64,000 nt of DNA from positions 1,178,001-1,242,000 of the forward strand of contig NC_008555.1 in assembly GCF_000060285.1 (NCBI RefSeq), written 5' to 3'. Of this stretch, positions 11,201-19,925 are shown one piece after another (position 1 is the stretch's first letter; each line of letters starts with the position of its first letter). A program made the translations under genes and the position numbers. The stretch comes from Listeria welshimeri serovar 6b str. SLCC5334 (GTDB lineage: Bacteria; Bacillota; Bacilli; Lactobacillales; Listeriaceae). The notes below the pieces were generated by a model. It did not search any database, was not told the origin of the DNA, and saw only the letters and a program-made list of their open reading frames with translations.

Positions 11201-11632
11201 AGCTCAATGTTAACTGATACACTCGACAGTCTTAATATCGTTATTGTTGTACTTATTACATCTGCCGCACTTCTGGCATTTGTTGTTCTGTATAATTTAA
11301 CCAATATTAATGTATCCGAACGTATTCGAGAACTATCTACTATCAAAGTACTTGGGTTTTATCCAAAAGAAGTTACCATGTATGTTTATCGTGAAAATAT
11401 CATTTTAACTATAATGGGAATTTTTACAGGTTTTGTTCTTGGGTTCTTCTTACATCGCTTTATTATTACAACCGCAGAAGTAGATCAAATGATGTTCAGT
11501 CCAGCAGTTAATTGGACAAGTTATCTGTTCTCAGGAATACTGACACTTATTTTTGCCTCAGTCGTTATGATCGTGATGCACATTAAACTTAAACGCATAG
11601 ATATGATAGAAGCACTAAAATCAGTCGAATAA
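8222..11632 (+). CDS. Large FtsX-type ABC permease with long coiled-coil insertion
   Basis: Membrane partner of the preceding ATPase, 1136 residues, GTG start with AAAGGGG upstream. One membrane helix near residues 20-38 is followed by an extracellular MacB-like region. A very long Lys/Glu/Ala-rich coiled coil (about 260-575) with repeating patterns such as AELxEGxxKY follows. Next comes an FtsX domain (about 600-725, with LTTMTRMVEEQRTQIGTLKAFGYS) and a second extracellular region with a C-terminal FtsX domain (about 1005-1130, ERIRELSTIKVLGF). This two-FtsX plus coiled-coil layout is known from Firmicute exporters of unknown substrate. A terminator follows. Confidence 0.88.
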   Translation: MKRSALWKDIYREIWRSKSRFISIFMLIMLGVAFFSGLKATGPDMLLTANNYFNKYELANFNVQSTYGLDKSDKDSLENISGVSEVELGYTADTLMKDKNIVTKLFSTSKSDHLNQYKVISGYLPEKSGEIALDNNQLIHKNVKLGDEVTFVKSDGNKLTNTLKKSTYKVVGFVRSPAYIQKSERGSSTVGKGKTDAFGVIPEQDFDLPEYTIANLTFDNLAAKQAFSDAYVASEKEDKTKIDKALKDQPEKRLNKIKTSEQKKLDDATAEINKGKAALQRNQAKLTNAKAELDEGFSKYQIAKANYDAKIKQGEAEIASGEKELTNVKKQLDASKIKIDQGEEAILQAQMELEEGRAVWEDTNNLLNTANGYLRTARKTLENAQKQPDLTTIDLDRESLIDSFDMLTSELDFSNEERTEYKNAINDLLDNYENGEIDDADIRKALNLALEQVAYAEKEYQSARANLDAEKQKIEQAEKTLATKTTELQNAKSAYQQGLAKYQAGIEKLSLAKKQLAEGKKTGAAELQNALNKLNDGQAEYDKNLALFEQEKKKAEAKLASAERDVKIGQEKLDALKLPKYYILDRSDNPGYSEYKENADRLTSLSTAFPIFFFLIAALVCLTTMTRMVEEQRTQIGTLKAFGYSNGSIILKYLVYGSLASIIGSILGVLIGFQFFPNIIFNAYKSMYEMPSVDIDFYWSYSLLALFVALLCTTFTAYAACRSELRANAATLMRPKAPKIGKRIFLERMNFIWKRMNFTSKVTARNLFRYKQRMLMTVLGVAGCTALILTGFGLRDSISDIAKMQYGEIMKYDAAVYQDMSAPPTAKEAYDKLLADQNIKGKLSMSQTNLDAVKSGQSAQNASIIVPKNLNELPDYVVLRDRASHTTEKLTDDGAIISEKLAKILDVKPGDTITVKNAQNDKFKIKVSDITENYALHYIYMTPSYYQKIFDKNPAYNLDLLMLKDTSSKVETAFAEKLVDSKAILNVTFSNNVSSMLTDTLDSLNIVIVVLITSAALLAFVVLYNLTNINVSERIRELSTIKVLGFYPKEVTMYVYRENIILTIMGIFTGFVLGFFLHRFIITTAEVDQMMFSPAVNWTSYLFSGILTLIFASVVMIVMHIKLKRIDMIEALKSVE

Positions 11633-11639
11633 TAATAAG

Positions 11640-11667
11640 AGAACTTGCTTTTAAAGTAAGTTCTTTT
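11640..11667 (+). terminator. Terminator of the ABC operon
   Basis: AGAACTTGCTT folds on AAGTAAGTTCT with a short loop, followed by TTTTATTT, 8 bases after the permease stop. Confidence 0.85.
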
Positions 11668-11669
11668 AT

Positions 11670-11712
11670 TTGACTTCAAAGTGAAGAAAGATTAAACTAG
11701 AAAATAGTTTAA
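11670..11712 (+). promoter_or_regulatory. marR-mmpL promoter with overlapping MarR operator
   Basis: TTGACT and TAAACT are 17 bases apart. A perfect inverted repeat, TTAAACTA and TAGTTTAA around GAAAA (11692-11712), covers the -10 and the start of transcription. This is the place and form expected for an operator bound by the MarR dimer encoded just downstream, so autorepression is inferred. Confidence 0.7.
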
Positions 11713-11726
11713 GGGGTGAACTTTAT

Positions 11727-12179
11727 TTGGAAAAACAAAAGGTAAAACAACTAATTAAGAGTTACCAACAAACTTACATATTTGCAATGACACACATACA
11801 TCAATCTATTTCAGAAATTTCAGCAAACACAGTCGACCTTTCCATAGAACAATTTTTTGTCCTTCGTGAAATCGCGGCTTACGATGGCATTAGCGCGACA
11901 GAACTTGCGGCTGCACTCTCTGTAAACAAAAGTGCTATTACACCAAAGCTGAAACGACTGGTAGAAAAAGGCTATATCCGAAGAGAAAAAAATCATCAAG
12001 ATAAACGAGCAGTTATTTTAACCATCTCCGAAAAAGGGAATAGCGTTTATGAAGAATGTGAGAAACGCTTAGAGCTTCTTGTAAACGAATGGTTAGAAAT
12101 TCTTGGGGAAGAAGACAGCGAACACTTTTTTGAATTATTCCAGAAAATCACTAATTCAGTTGTTCAGTCTAAAAAATAA
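11727..12179 (+). CDS. MarR-family transcriptional regulator
   Basis: Winged-helix repressor of 150 residues with a TTG start preceded by AAGGGGTGA. The DNA-binding segment about 55-105 holds the helix-turn-helix SATELAAALSVNKSAITPKLKRL and the wing with the family motif DKRAVILTISEKG. It lies 15 bases upstream of an MMPL exporter gene, the same pairing as B. subtilis ydgG-ydgH. It therefore probably represses its own operon through the inverted repeat on the promoter and releases it when a toxic ligand binds. Confidence 0.9.
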   Translation: MEKQKVKQLIKSYQQTYIFAMTHIHQSISEISANTVDLSIEQFFVLREIAAYDGISATELAAALSVNKSAITPKLKRLVEKGYIRREKNHQDKRAVILTISEKGNSVYEECEKRLELLVNEWLEILGEEDSEHFFELFQKITNSVVQSKK

Positions 12180-12194
12180 AAGGAGAGATTTGGC

Positions 12195-15100
12195 ATGAAA
12201 TGGATTATGAAACTCCGCTGGGCCATTTTAGCTTTTTGGCTTGCAGCAGCAGTCGTATTAATGTTTATTGCACCACCCATGGCAGATCTTGTACGCGAAA
12301 AAGGCGAATTAAAACTGCCCGATGGCTATCCGTCATCACTTGCAACAGAAATGCAAAAGAAACACAACCCGGATGATAAAGGCTCAGCTTATATTGCTGT
12401 TTATACAGCTGATCATAAATTAAACGGAACAGAATTAAACGATATCAAAAAATCACTTGACTCTATAAACAAAGATAAAGACGAACTTCATGTAACAAAT
12501 GTCTTATCGAGCTTCAATCAACCCGAATTAAAAGATAAATTCTTATCAAAAGATGGTAAAACATTGGTAGCAAGCCTTACCGTAGATGATACAGATGCTT
12601 CTGTAAAAAGTATACGCAATGCTTTAGACAAGAAAATGGATGTTAAGGGTGTTGATACGTATTTAACTGGGAATAAGCTCATTCAAGAAGATGTAGTTCA
12701 AGGATCAGAGGACGGTTTACATAAAACAGAAGGCATCACAGTTGTCTTTATTTTAGTTGTATTATTCCTTGTTTTCCGTTCTGCAGTGGCTCCATTTATC
12801 CCACTAATCACAGTTGGAATCAGTTATCTAGTTGCACAAAGCACAGTAGCTTTCTTAATAGACCTCTTTAATTTCCCGGTTTCTACTTACACGCAGATAT
12901 TTATGGTCTGTATCATGTTTGGAATTGGAACCGATTATTGTATTCTCTTAATGAGCAGATTTAAAGAAGAAATGGGTGCAGGGCTTAATCCACGAGAAGC
13001 TGTTCATACCACTTACCGCACAGCTGGAAAGACAGTTATTTACAGTGGTGTAGCTGTTTTAGTTGCATTCACCTCTTTATACTTTGTTCAATTCGATTTA
13101 TATCGTTCCGCAGTAGCAGTTGGTGTCGGGATTGTTGTTTTACTAGCCGCACTTTACACGCTCGTGCCATTCTTTATGAGTACGCTCGGAACGCATCTAT
13201 TCTGGCCACTAAATAAAAATATAAGTCATAAAGAAAATAAAATTTGGGGAGCTGCTGGTAAATTCACTTTTGCAAGACCGTGGATTGCACTTTTGATTGT
13301 TGCAGCTATCACCTTACCACCAATTTTACTTCACACAGGGACAGAATCATTCAATTCACTAGATGAAATTAGCGATAAATATCCATCTAAAAAAGGTTTT
13401 GAAATCGTCTCCGATAGTTTTGGAGCCGGACAAGTCGCGCCAACTCAAATCTTTATTGAAAATGATGATAACATGCGCACAACAGAATATATTGCGCAAA
13501 TCGAAAAAATTTCTGATGATTTATCTCATTTAAAAGGTATTGACATGGTTATGAGTGCGTCGCGTCCTGCCGGGAAACGAGTGGATGATATTTACATCAA
13601 AAACCAGGCCGGACAAGTAAATGATGGCGTTGGTCAAGCAACAGATGGTGTGGGTGAAGTGAAGAAAGGCTTAGACTCTGCTAGTTCAGAACTCAAAAAA
13701 TCAGAGCCAGAACTTGATAAAGCCGTTTCAGGAGTTAATGATTTACAAAAAGGAACGGTGGCAACTAAAGAAGGTATCAATCAATTACAAACCGCGCTAA
13801 CGCAAATCCAAACAGGAATTGAAAGCGGAGCAACTGGCGCTGGTGACTTGAAAAAAGGCGTTACAGAAGCAAAATCTCAATTAGCTACTTTACAAAACGG
13901 AGAGGCTCAAATCCAAGCAGGTTATGTTGAAATTCAAAAAAACTTGCAAAATGTAGCAGATCAATTAAAAGGTTTTGAAAACCCTAACGCACAAGCGATT
14001 GACACATCCAAATTAGAAGCACAGTTTAAAAAAATCGGCGAATCTTTCCAAACATTCGCAACAGCTCATCCAGAAGTAAGAAACGATCCTAAGTTCCAAA
14101 AACTAGCTGCTGATATTCAAGGTTTAGAAACGGCTGGTAGCGAACTAAAAACAGCGGCAGGACAACAAATGGCCGCACTTCAATCAAAAATGAACGAATT
14201 AAATCAAGGGATTCAACAACTAGCAACTGCGATGAATCAATTAAACCAACAATCTAAACAAATTTCTGATGGCCTTAGTGCATTTAGTACAGGACTTGGC
14301 CAAGTAGAAACGGGATTAGATCAATTAGAAAAAGGTCTAAATCAAGCAGCTGATGGTCAAAATCAAGTTGTTTCCAAAATGCCTGAAATCTCTAGTGCCC
14401 TAACTCAAATTGCAGCTGGGCAAGGTGCACTAAAAGAAGGTTTTGCAGGAATTAGCGGTCAAATGGGTGAGTTGACAGATGGCTTAACTTCTGGCGCTGA
14501 TGGTTTAGGGAAAGTAGAAAGCGGCTTAAACACCGCTAATGGACTTATTGATGATTGGTCCAAGGTTCCATATGCAAGTTCTGGAATATACGTACCAGAT
14601 GCGTTACTAAAAAATGCCGATTTCCAAAAAGTATTAGATCAATACATTTCTTCAGATGGAAAAATGGCAACAATTAATGTTATTTTGACAAAAAATCCAT
14701 ATTCCAATGAAGCAATGGATTCCATTGATGACATTAACGACCAACTCGCAGCCACTATGAAAGGTACTAAACTGGAAAATGCGAAGATTGGTATCGGTGG
14801 AATGACTAGTGCTAACTACGATACAAGAGATATGTCGACAGCAGATTATCATTTAGTACTTGTCATTGTTTTAGCGAGTGTATTCGTCACACTTGTTGTA
14901 GTTCTTCGTTCTCTAGTTATGCCAATTTATCTAATTGCATCACTTGTATTAACGTACTTTGCTGCACTTGGATTTGCAGAAATTATCTTTATGCGAATTC
15001 TAGGATATAGCGGTCTAACATGGGCAACCCCATTCTTCGGATTCGTTGTACTCGTTGCACTCGGTATTGATTACTCGATATTCCTTATGTCAAGATTTAA

Positions 15101-15395
15101 TGAATATAATGGACTTTCTGTTCGCGATAGAATGATCAAAGCGATGAAAAATATGGGAGGCGTTATCTTCTCTGCTGTTATCATTCTCGGTGGAACTTTT
15201 GCCGCTATGATGCCGGCTGGTGTGCTTTCCTTGCTTGAAATTGCAACAGTAGTTCTAATTGGTCTAGTGCTTTATGCCGTCGTTATCTTACCGCTATTTG
15301 TTCCAGTAATGGTTAAATTGTTCGGTCGAGGCAATTGGTGGCCATTTATCACAAGAAAAGGGGACCATCAAGAAAACGTCCCACCTAAAGAATAA
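12195..15395 (+). CDS. MMPL/RND-type membrane exporter with coiled-coil insertion
   Basis: Integral membrane transporter of 1066 residues, YdgH-like. It has an N-terminal helix (12-30), an extracellular segment, a first bundle of helices (about 175-390), a long extracellular Gln/Ala/Gly-rich heptad region (about 460-780; repeats such as GLDQLEKGLNQAADG), and a second bundle (about 885-1050). Each bundle carries the MMPL proton-relay motif: GIGTDYCILLMSRF and ALGIDYSIFLMSRF. The family moves lipids or drugs outward with proton motive force; the substrate here is unknown. Co-transcribed with the MarR gene and closed by a terminator. Confidence 0.9.
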   Translation: MKWIMKLRWAILAFWLAAAVVLMFIAPPMADLVREKGELKLPDGYPSSLATEMQKKHNPDDKGSAYIAVYTADHKLNGTELNDIKKSLDSINKDKDELHVTNVLSSFNQPELKDKFLSKDGKTLVASLTVDDTDASVKSIRNALDKKMDVKGVDTYLTGNKLIQEDVVQGSEDGLHKTEGITVVFILVVLFLVFRSAVAPFIPLITVGISYLVAQSTVAFLIDLFNFPVSTYTQIFMVCIMFGIGTDYCILLMSRFKEEMGAGLNPREAVHTTYRTAGKTVIYSGVAVLVAFTSLYFVQFDLYRSAVAVGVGIVVLLAALYTLVPFFMSTLGTHLFWPLNKNISHKENKIWGAAGKFTFARPWIALLIVAAITLPPILLHTGTESFNSLDEISDKYPSKKGFEIVSDSFGAGQVAPTQIFIENDDNMRTTEYIAQIEKISDDLSHLKGIDMVMSASRPAGKRVDDIYIKNQAGQVNDGVGQATDGVGEVKKGLDSASSELKKSEPELDKAVSGVNDLQKGTVATKEGINQLQTALTQIQTGIESGATGAGDLKKGVTEAKSQLATLQNGEAQIQAGYVEIQKNLQNVADQLKGFENPNAQAIDTSKLEAQFKKIGESFQTFATAHPEVRNDPKFQKLAADIQGLETAGSELKTAAGQQMAALQSKMNELNQGIQQLATAMNQLNQQSKQISDGLSAFSTGLGQVETGLDQLEKGLNQAADGQNQVVSKMPEISSALTQIAAGQGALKEGFAGISGQMGELTDGLTSGADGLGKVESGLNTANGLIDDWSKVPYASSGIYVPDALLKNADFQKVLDQYISSDGKMATINVILTKNPYSNEAMDSIDDINDQLAATMKGTKLENAKIGIGGMTSANYDTRDMSTADYHLVLVIVLASVFVTLVVVLRSLVMPIYLIASLVLTYFAALGFAEIIFMRILGYSGLTWATPFFGFVVLVALGIDYSIFLMSRFNEYNGLSVRDRMIKAMKNMGGVIFSAVIILGGTFAAMMPAGVLSLLEIATVVLIGLVLYAVVILPLFVPVMVKLFGRGNWWPFITRKGDHQENVPPKE

Positions 15396-15401
15396 GTAAA
15401 G

Positions 15402-15434
15402 AACCGCATTCCTACATAGGGAGTGCGGTTTTTA
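15402..15434 (+). terminator. Terminator of the marR-mmpL operon
   Basis: AACCGCATTCC pairs with GGGAGTGCGGTT (one mismatch or wobble) and is followed by T5. Confidence 0.85.
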
Positions 15435-15500
15435 GTTTAATTTAAAATACTAATTTGCTAAGATATATGTAGAGAGAAGCAAAAAAGGAGATGGAATCAG

Positions 15501-16175
15501 ATGATCAAACTCGAAAATGACTGGGATGAGTTACTAAAAGATGAGTTTAACCAATCTTATTATTTAAAACTTCGCCAGTTCCTAAAAATAGAATACCAAA
15601 CCAAAAAAGTCTTTCCAGATATGTATGATATTTTTAATGCCTTAAAACACACTGCATATAAAGATGTAAAAGTAGTTATCCTTGGTCAAGATCCATATCA
15701 CGGACCAGGGCAAGCACACGGACTCTCTTTTTCAGTACAAAAAGGAGTGCCAATTCCACCCTCGTTACAAAATATTTATACTGAATTACATCAGGATTTA
15801 AATTGTGAGATTCCAAACAACGGCTACTTAATACCTTGGGCAGAACAAGGCGTACTTTTGTTAAACACGGTACTAACCGTTCGTGCAGGTCAGGCCAATT
15901 CTCACCGTGGTCAAGGATGGGAAACGTTAACCACACGTATCATCGAAATGATTAACCAAAAAGAAGAGCCAGTAGTTTTTTTGCTTTGGGGGAATAATGC
16001 AAAAGAGAAATTACCATTATTAACTAATCCAAAACATATTGCATTCACTTCCGTTCATCCTAGCCCGCTATCCGCTTCACATGGTTTTATGGGATGTAAA
16101 CATTTTTCTAAAACAAATCAATTTTTAGCGCAAAATGGTATCAAACCAATTGATTGGCAAATTCCTTCTATATAA
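15501..16175 (+). CDS. ung: Uracil-DNA glycosylase
   Basis: Base excision repair enzyme that removes uracil from DNA. Family-1 UDG signatures are complete: the water-activating motif [18 protein letters not shown] near residue 60, the motif LLLNTVLTV in the middle, and the minor-groove loop [18 protein letters not shown] near the end. Length 224 is normal. It has its own upstream region and ends at a hairpin shared with the convergent rnhC gene. Confidence 0.96.
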   Translation: MIKLENDWDELLKDEFNQSYYLKLRQFLKIEYQTKKVFPDMYDIFNALKHTAYKDVKVVILGQDPYHGPGQAHGLSFSVQKGVPIPPSLQNIYTELHQDLNCEIPNNGYLIPWAEQGVLLLNTVLTVRAGQANSHRGQGWETLTTRIIEMINQKEEPVVFLLWGNNAKEKLPLLTNPKHIAFTSVHPSPLSASHGFMGCKHFSKTNQFLAQNGIKPIDWQIPSI

Positions 16176-16180
16176 TTAAT

Positions 16181-16214
16181 AGCGCCTCGTCTTTAGTTGA
16201 CGGGGCGCTTTTTC
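16181..16214. terminator. Bidirectional terminator between ung and rnhC
   Basis: AGCGCCTCGTC pairs with GACGGGGCGCT (one wobble) with T5 on the plus strand; A-rich flank gives T residues for the opposite transcript, whose gene ends at 16213. Confidence 0.85.
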
Positions 16215-17139
16215 ATTTTTTAGCAATTTTCAGGGCTTTTTCTGTATTAGCAAAATGCTGTTTGGTATATTTAGCTAATGTTTCTAGTCCAAATCGTTCA
16301 ATAATCTCTGCCGCAACAACGTCCACGTGAGGTCCGGCACCTTTTGGAAGTGGAATACCAACTTCTTTTGACATAGCATCAAAGGCTTGTACAAATTTAT
16401 ACCGAGCAATAATCGAAGCTGCTGCCACAGAAAGATGAAGTCCTTCTGCTTTCGTTGCGAAAAATACATCTTCCCGAATAATACTTGGCTCTTTTGCTAA
16501 ATATCGATAGTACGTATTTTTTTCAGCAAATTGATCAATTAAAATAGCTTCTGGTTTTCTTGGAGCAAGTTTTTTAAGGACATTCTCAATAGCACGGTTA
16601 TGTAGTAAAGCTTTCATTTGGCCTTGGTTCATGCCCTTTTTTTGAAGTTCATTGTATTTAGGATTAGGGCAGAGTAGCACACTATGTGGAACGATTGGCA
16701 TGATTTTCTCTGCGATGCGGCAAATTTCTGGGTCTTTCATGGCTTTTGAATCTTTCACACCAAGCTCTTTTAAAAGCGGCATCATCTCAGCGTCTACATA
16801 AGCTGCGCAAACTGTAATTGGACCAAAAAAATCACCAGTACCCACTTCATCAGACCCAATCACATTTTTTGCTGCAAAGTTTGCTGGAAGTACGACTTTT
16901 GAAACACTTGGCGTCTTCGTTTTTGCTTCTGGAAGTGTGGTTACCCATTTTTTCGCTTCTTCTTCTCCTTTTACACCTTGGAACATTACTTTACGAGATT
17001 TATATCCAGTGATAGAAACGCCAGGTTTTTTTGCAGCAAAAACAGCTCCAGGCGGTAGTTTTGGATTAGAAAAGGGAAGATATGTTTGTTTCATTTTTTC
17101 AAGTGTCGGTGGATCAACTAAGATTACTGTATTTGCGAT
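16213..17139 (-). CDS. rnhC: Ribonuclease HIII, apparent ATC start
   Basis: Cleaves the RNA strand of RNA/DNA hybrids. The N-terminal ~85 residues are the TBP-like hybrid-binding domain; the catalytic domain starts at [16 protein letters not shown], giving the Asp-Glu pair, with further acids in LGVKDSKAM and AILIDQF. The first ATG (17094) has no ribosome site and would cut about 15 residues that homologues keep (MANTVIL-like start, total about 308). In frame, [14 protein letters not shown] is encoded, preceded by ATC at 17139-17137 with AAAGGATG at proper distance, and a TGA stop two codons further up. No ATG, GTG or TTG exists between that stop and 17094. I therefore extend to 17139 with a non-canonical ATC; the shorter form ends at 17094. 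Confidence 0.85.
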   Translation of the reverse strand: MANTVILVDPPTLEKMKQTYLPFSNPKLPPGAVFAAKKPGVSITGYKSRKVMFQGVKGEEEAKKWVTTLPEAKTKTPSVSKVVLPANFAAKNVIGSDEVGTGDFFGPITVCAAYVDAEMMPLLKELGVKDSKAMKDPEICRIAEKIMPIVPHSVLLCPNPKYNELQKKGMNQGQMKALLHNRAIENVLKKLAPRKPEAILIDQFAEKNTYYRYLAKEPSIIREDVFFATKAEGLHLSVAAASIIARYKFVQAFDAMSKEVGIPLPKGAGPHVDVVAAEIIERFGLETLAKYTKQHFANTEKALKIAKK

Positions 17140-17293
17140 AAGGCATCATCCTTTCAAAGTTCTATTGTAACATACTACGACGAAAGACTGAATATCGGCT
17201 AAACGGGTGATTGAGTCTTTTCTTTCCCGCTTTTTCGTGATAAGATTATGACAAGTAGCGGCCTAAAATGAATTTGGGCGAGGAGGAATTTAC

Positions 17294-17557
17294 GTGGCAA
17301 ATGAGAGAAATAAAGTAGTGACAACAATTTACGGTCGAGAATATACAATTGTTGGCGTAGAAACAGCAGACCACTTACGAAAAGTAGCTCGCGAGGTCGA
17401 TGAAAAAATGCACGAAATCGGATCCCAAAATCATGCGCTAGATAGTGGCAGGCTCGCAGTATTAACAGCTGTAAATGCAACTCATGATTATCTAAAATTA
17501 GAACAAAAATATTTAGAGTTGGAACAAGAACTAGCTCGAATTAAAGGAAGAGATTAA
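17294..17557 (+). CDS. zapA: Cell division protein ZapA
   Basis: Small FtsZ-bundling protein of 87 residues that stabilises the Z ring. GTG start behind a perfect AGGAGGAA. The N-terminal beta part (KVVTTIYGREYTIVG) and the C-terminal coiled coil (from about residue 50: LAVLTAVNATHDYLKLEQKYLELEQEL) match the ZapA fold. It lies divergently from rnhC and overlaps the next gene at TAATG. Confidence 0.93.
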   Translation: MANERNKVVTTIYGREYTIVGVETADHLRKVAREVDEKMHEIGSQNHALDSGRLAVLTAVNATHDYLKLEQKYLELEQELARIKGRD

Positions 17558-18099
17558 TGATTTTAAATGCGATTATTTTAATTTTACTTGTTTGTGGTTT
17601 TTTTGCAGGATATAGAACTGGCCTAATCAAACAACTTATCTTATTAATTGGTTATATTTTGGCATTTTTTATCTCGTATACGTATTACGAAGATTTAGCG
17701 CCTCACTTAACTTTTATACCTTATCCAGGTAGCGATACTGCAGATGGATTATCCATTATTTTACAAGAATTACGAACAGAAACGGCTTATTACAATGTAC
17801 TCGGATTTGCAATAATTTTCCTTGTTTCCATCATTGTTGTTCATATGCTAGCTTCACTTGTTGGCGGGTTGACTAAAATTCCAGTCTTGCGCCAAATCAA
17901 CGGGTTATTAGCAGCTGTTTTTGGTGTTGTTAAGTCTTACTTAATTATTTTTGTTGTGTTGTTTATCATGGCAATTTATCCGGCAAATTGGTCTGAAAAT
18001 CTAATTGATAGCTCGACGGTTGCTCAGTGGATGTTAGAAAACACGCCAATTTTGTCCGAACAATTTTATGACTGGATGACAGACATTCTGCCAAAATAA
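17557..18099 (+). CDS. CvpA-family membrane protein
   Basis: Inner-membrane protein of 180 residues with four hydrophobic stretches (about 2-22, 27-46, 80-102, 118-143). The CvpA signature is visible in the GYRTGLIKQLILLIGYILAFFIS stretch near residue 20. In E. coli CvpA affects colicin V export; in Firmicutes the role of YshB-like proteins is unclear. Translationally coupled to zapA by start-stop overlap, an arrangement conserved in Bacillus (yshA-yshB). Confidence 0.88.
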   Translation: MILNAIILILLVCGFFAGYRTGLIKQLILLIGYILAFFISYTYYEDLAPHLTFIPYPGSDTADGLSIILQELRTETAYYNVLGFAIIFLVSIIVVHMLASLVGGLTKIPVLRQINGLLAAVFGVVKSYLIIFVVLFIMAIYPANWSENLIDSSTVAQWMLENTPILSEQFYDWMTDILPK

Positions 18100-18190
18100 A
18101 AGAAACATTCGATACCAGATGTATACTCTTAGCCAATTTTGGATAGGATTTCTCTGGTATTTTTTAATGACGTTATGGGGAGGAAGAAAG

Positions 18191-19903
18191 ATGGCTACCA
18201 ATAAAAAAGAAATTATTCGTTTACTTGAAGAAATTGCCACTTATATGGAACTAAAAGGAGAAAATAGCTTTAAAATATCTGCTTTCCGAAAAGCTGCACA
18301 AGCAATTGAATTAGATAGCAGAAGCCTTTCTGAAATAGATGTTTTTACGAAGATTAGCGGTATCGGAAAAACAACAGGCGAAATTATTCAACGCTATTTA
18401 GATAGCGGAGAATGTCCAGAACTCGAGGAACTAAAAAAGGAAGTACCTGCTGGCCTCGTTCCACTTTTAGATGTGCCAGGGCTTGGAGGGAAGAAACTAT
18501 CACGCCTTTATCATGAACTTGGCGTGGTGGATAAAGAAACACTACTTCAAGAAGCAGAAAACGGTCATATCGAAGCATTAAAAGGTTTCGGTAAAAAGTC
18601 TGCGGAAAAAATGGCTGAAGCTGTCCGCGAAATGGGCGAACGACCTGATAGATATCCACTAAATGATGTGTTACCAATCATCCAAGAAGTAGAGGCTTAC
18701 CTTGCTGAAATTTCTTCCATCGAAACGTTTGCACAGGCAGGTAGTTTACGTAGATTGCGGGAAACGGTCAAAGATTTAGATTACGTTATTGCCACAGAAA
18801 AACCAGACGAAGTGCAAAAAGCTTTACTTGCGTTTCCATTAATTACAGATGTTACTGGTGCAGGAGAAACAAAAGTATCTGCTGTATTAGAAAATAATAT
18901 TACTATTTCAGTAGATTTTCGCTTAGTAGAAAAGAAAGCTTTTGCAACCACACTGCATCATTTTACTGGTTCCAAAGATCATAATATTAAAATGCGCCAG
19001 TTAGCTAAACAATCTAATGAAAAAATAAGCGAATATGGTGTGGAGCAGGAAGACGGTAATGTTCGTCATTTTCAGTCAGAAAAAACGTTTTTTGAGCATT
19101 TTAATATTCCATTTTTACCTCCTGAAGTCCGCCGAGATGGCACAGAAATTGAGCGCGTAACAAAAGATACTAAGTTCCTTGAGTTAAGCGATATTCGGGG
19201 TGACTTACACATGCATACAACTTGGTCAGATGGAGCATATGCGATTCCAGAAATGATTGAAGCATGTATCGCAAAAGGTTATGAATACATGGTAATTACT
19301 GATCATGGAAAATTTTTACGAGTAGCAAATGGACTCGACGAAAAAAGACTTTTAGAACAACAAGCTGAAATCAAAAAAGTAGCAGCAAACTATCCAGAAA
19401 TTGATGTCTATTCTGGTGTGGAAATGGATATTTTAGCAGATGGTTCTCTTGATTTTGAGGATGAAACATTGAAACAATTGGATTTTGTTATTGCTTCTAT
19501 TCATTCCAGTTTTCAACAATCAGAAGAAGAAATTATGAAACGATTAAAAACAGCATGTGAAAATCCATATGTGCGATTAATTGCTCATCCAACTGGTAGA
19601 ATTGTCGTGAAAAGAAAACCATATCATGTTAATATGAAAGAACTAATTAAGTTAGCGAAAAATACAGGAACTGCTCTGGAATTAAATGCGAATCCTCAGC
19701 GCCTAGATTTAAACCGAGAGCATTTAGAAATGGCACATGCGGCCGGGGTTCCCATTGCGATTAATACAGATGCACATGACACAAAACATCTTGATTTCAT
19801 GTCCATTGGTGTTCGCGCTGCAACGAAAGCTTGGTTAGATAAATCCGCAATCCTGAATACAAAATCAGCAAAAGAATTTCAACAATTTATACAGAATAAA
19901 TAA
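18191..19903 (+). CDS. polX: DNA polymerase/3'-5' exonuclease PolX
   Basis: Family X polymerase fused to a PHP nuclease, used in gap filling and repair. Start at ATG 18191 behind AGGAAGAAAG gives 570 residues, the length of B. subtilis PolX; more upstream starts lack a ribosome site. N-terminal helix-hairpin-helix domains (1-130), polymerase core with the nucleotidyltransferase signature GSLRRLRETVKDLDYVIA near 200, and C-terminal PHP domain from about 335 with metal motifs DLHMHTTWSDG, VITDHG, GVEMDIL, and INTDAH near the end. It lies between cvpA and mutS2, as in Bacillus. Confidence 0.95.
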   Translation: MATNKKEIIRLLEEIATYMELKGENSFKISAFRKAAQAIELDSRSLSEIDVFTKISGIGKTTGEIIQRYLDSGECPELEELKKEVPAGLVPLLDVPGLGGKKLSRLYHELGVVDKETLLQEAENGHIEALKGFGKKSAEKMAEAVREMGERPDRYPLNDVLPIIQEVEAYLAEISSIETFAQAGSLRRLRETVKDLDYVIATEKPDEVQKALLAFPLITDVTGAGETKVSAVLENNITISVDFRLVEKKAFATTLHHFTGSKDHNIKMRQLAKQSNEKISEYGVEQEDGNVRHFQSEKTFFEHFNIPFLPPEVRRDGTEIERVTKDTKFLELSDIRGDLHMHTTWSDGAYAIPEMIEACIAKGYEYMVITDHGKFLRVANGLDEKRLLEQQAEIKKVAANYPEIDVYSGVEMDILADGSLDFEDETLKQLDFVIASIHSSFQQSEEEIMKRLKTACENPYVRLIAHPTGRIVVKRKPYHVNMKELIKLAKNTGTALELNANPQRLDLNREHLEMAHAAGVPIAINTDAHDTKHLDFMSIGVRAATKAWLDKSAILNTKSAKEFQQFIQNK

Positions 19904-19925
19904 CTTTTAAAAAGAAGGATGACTC

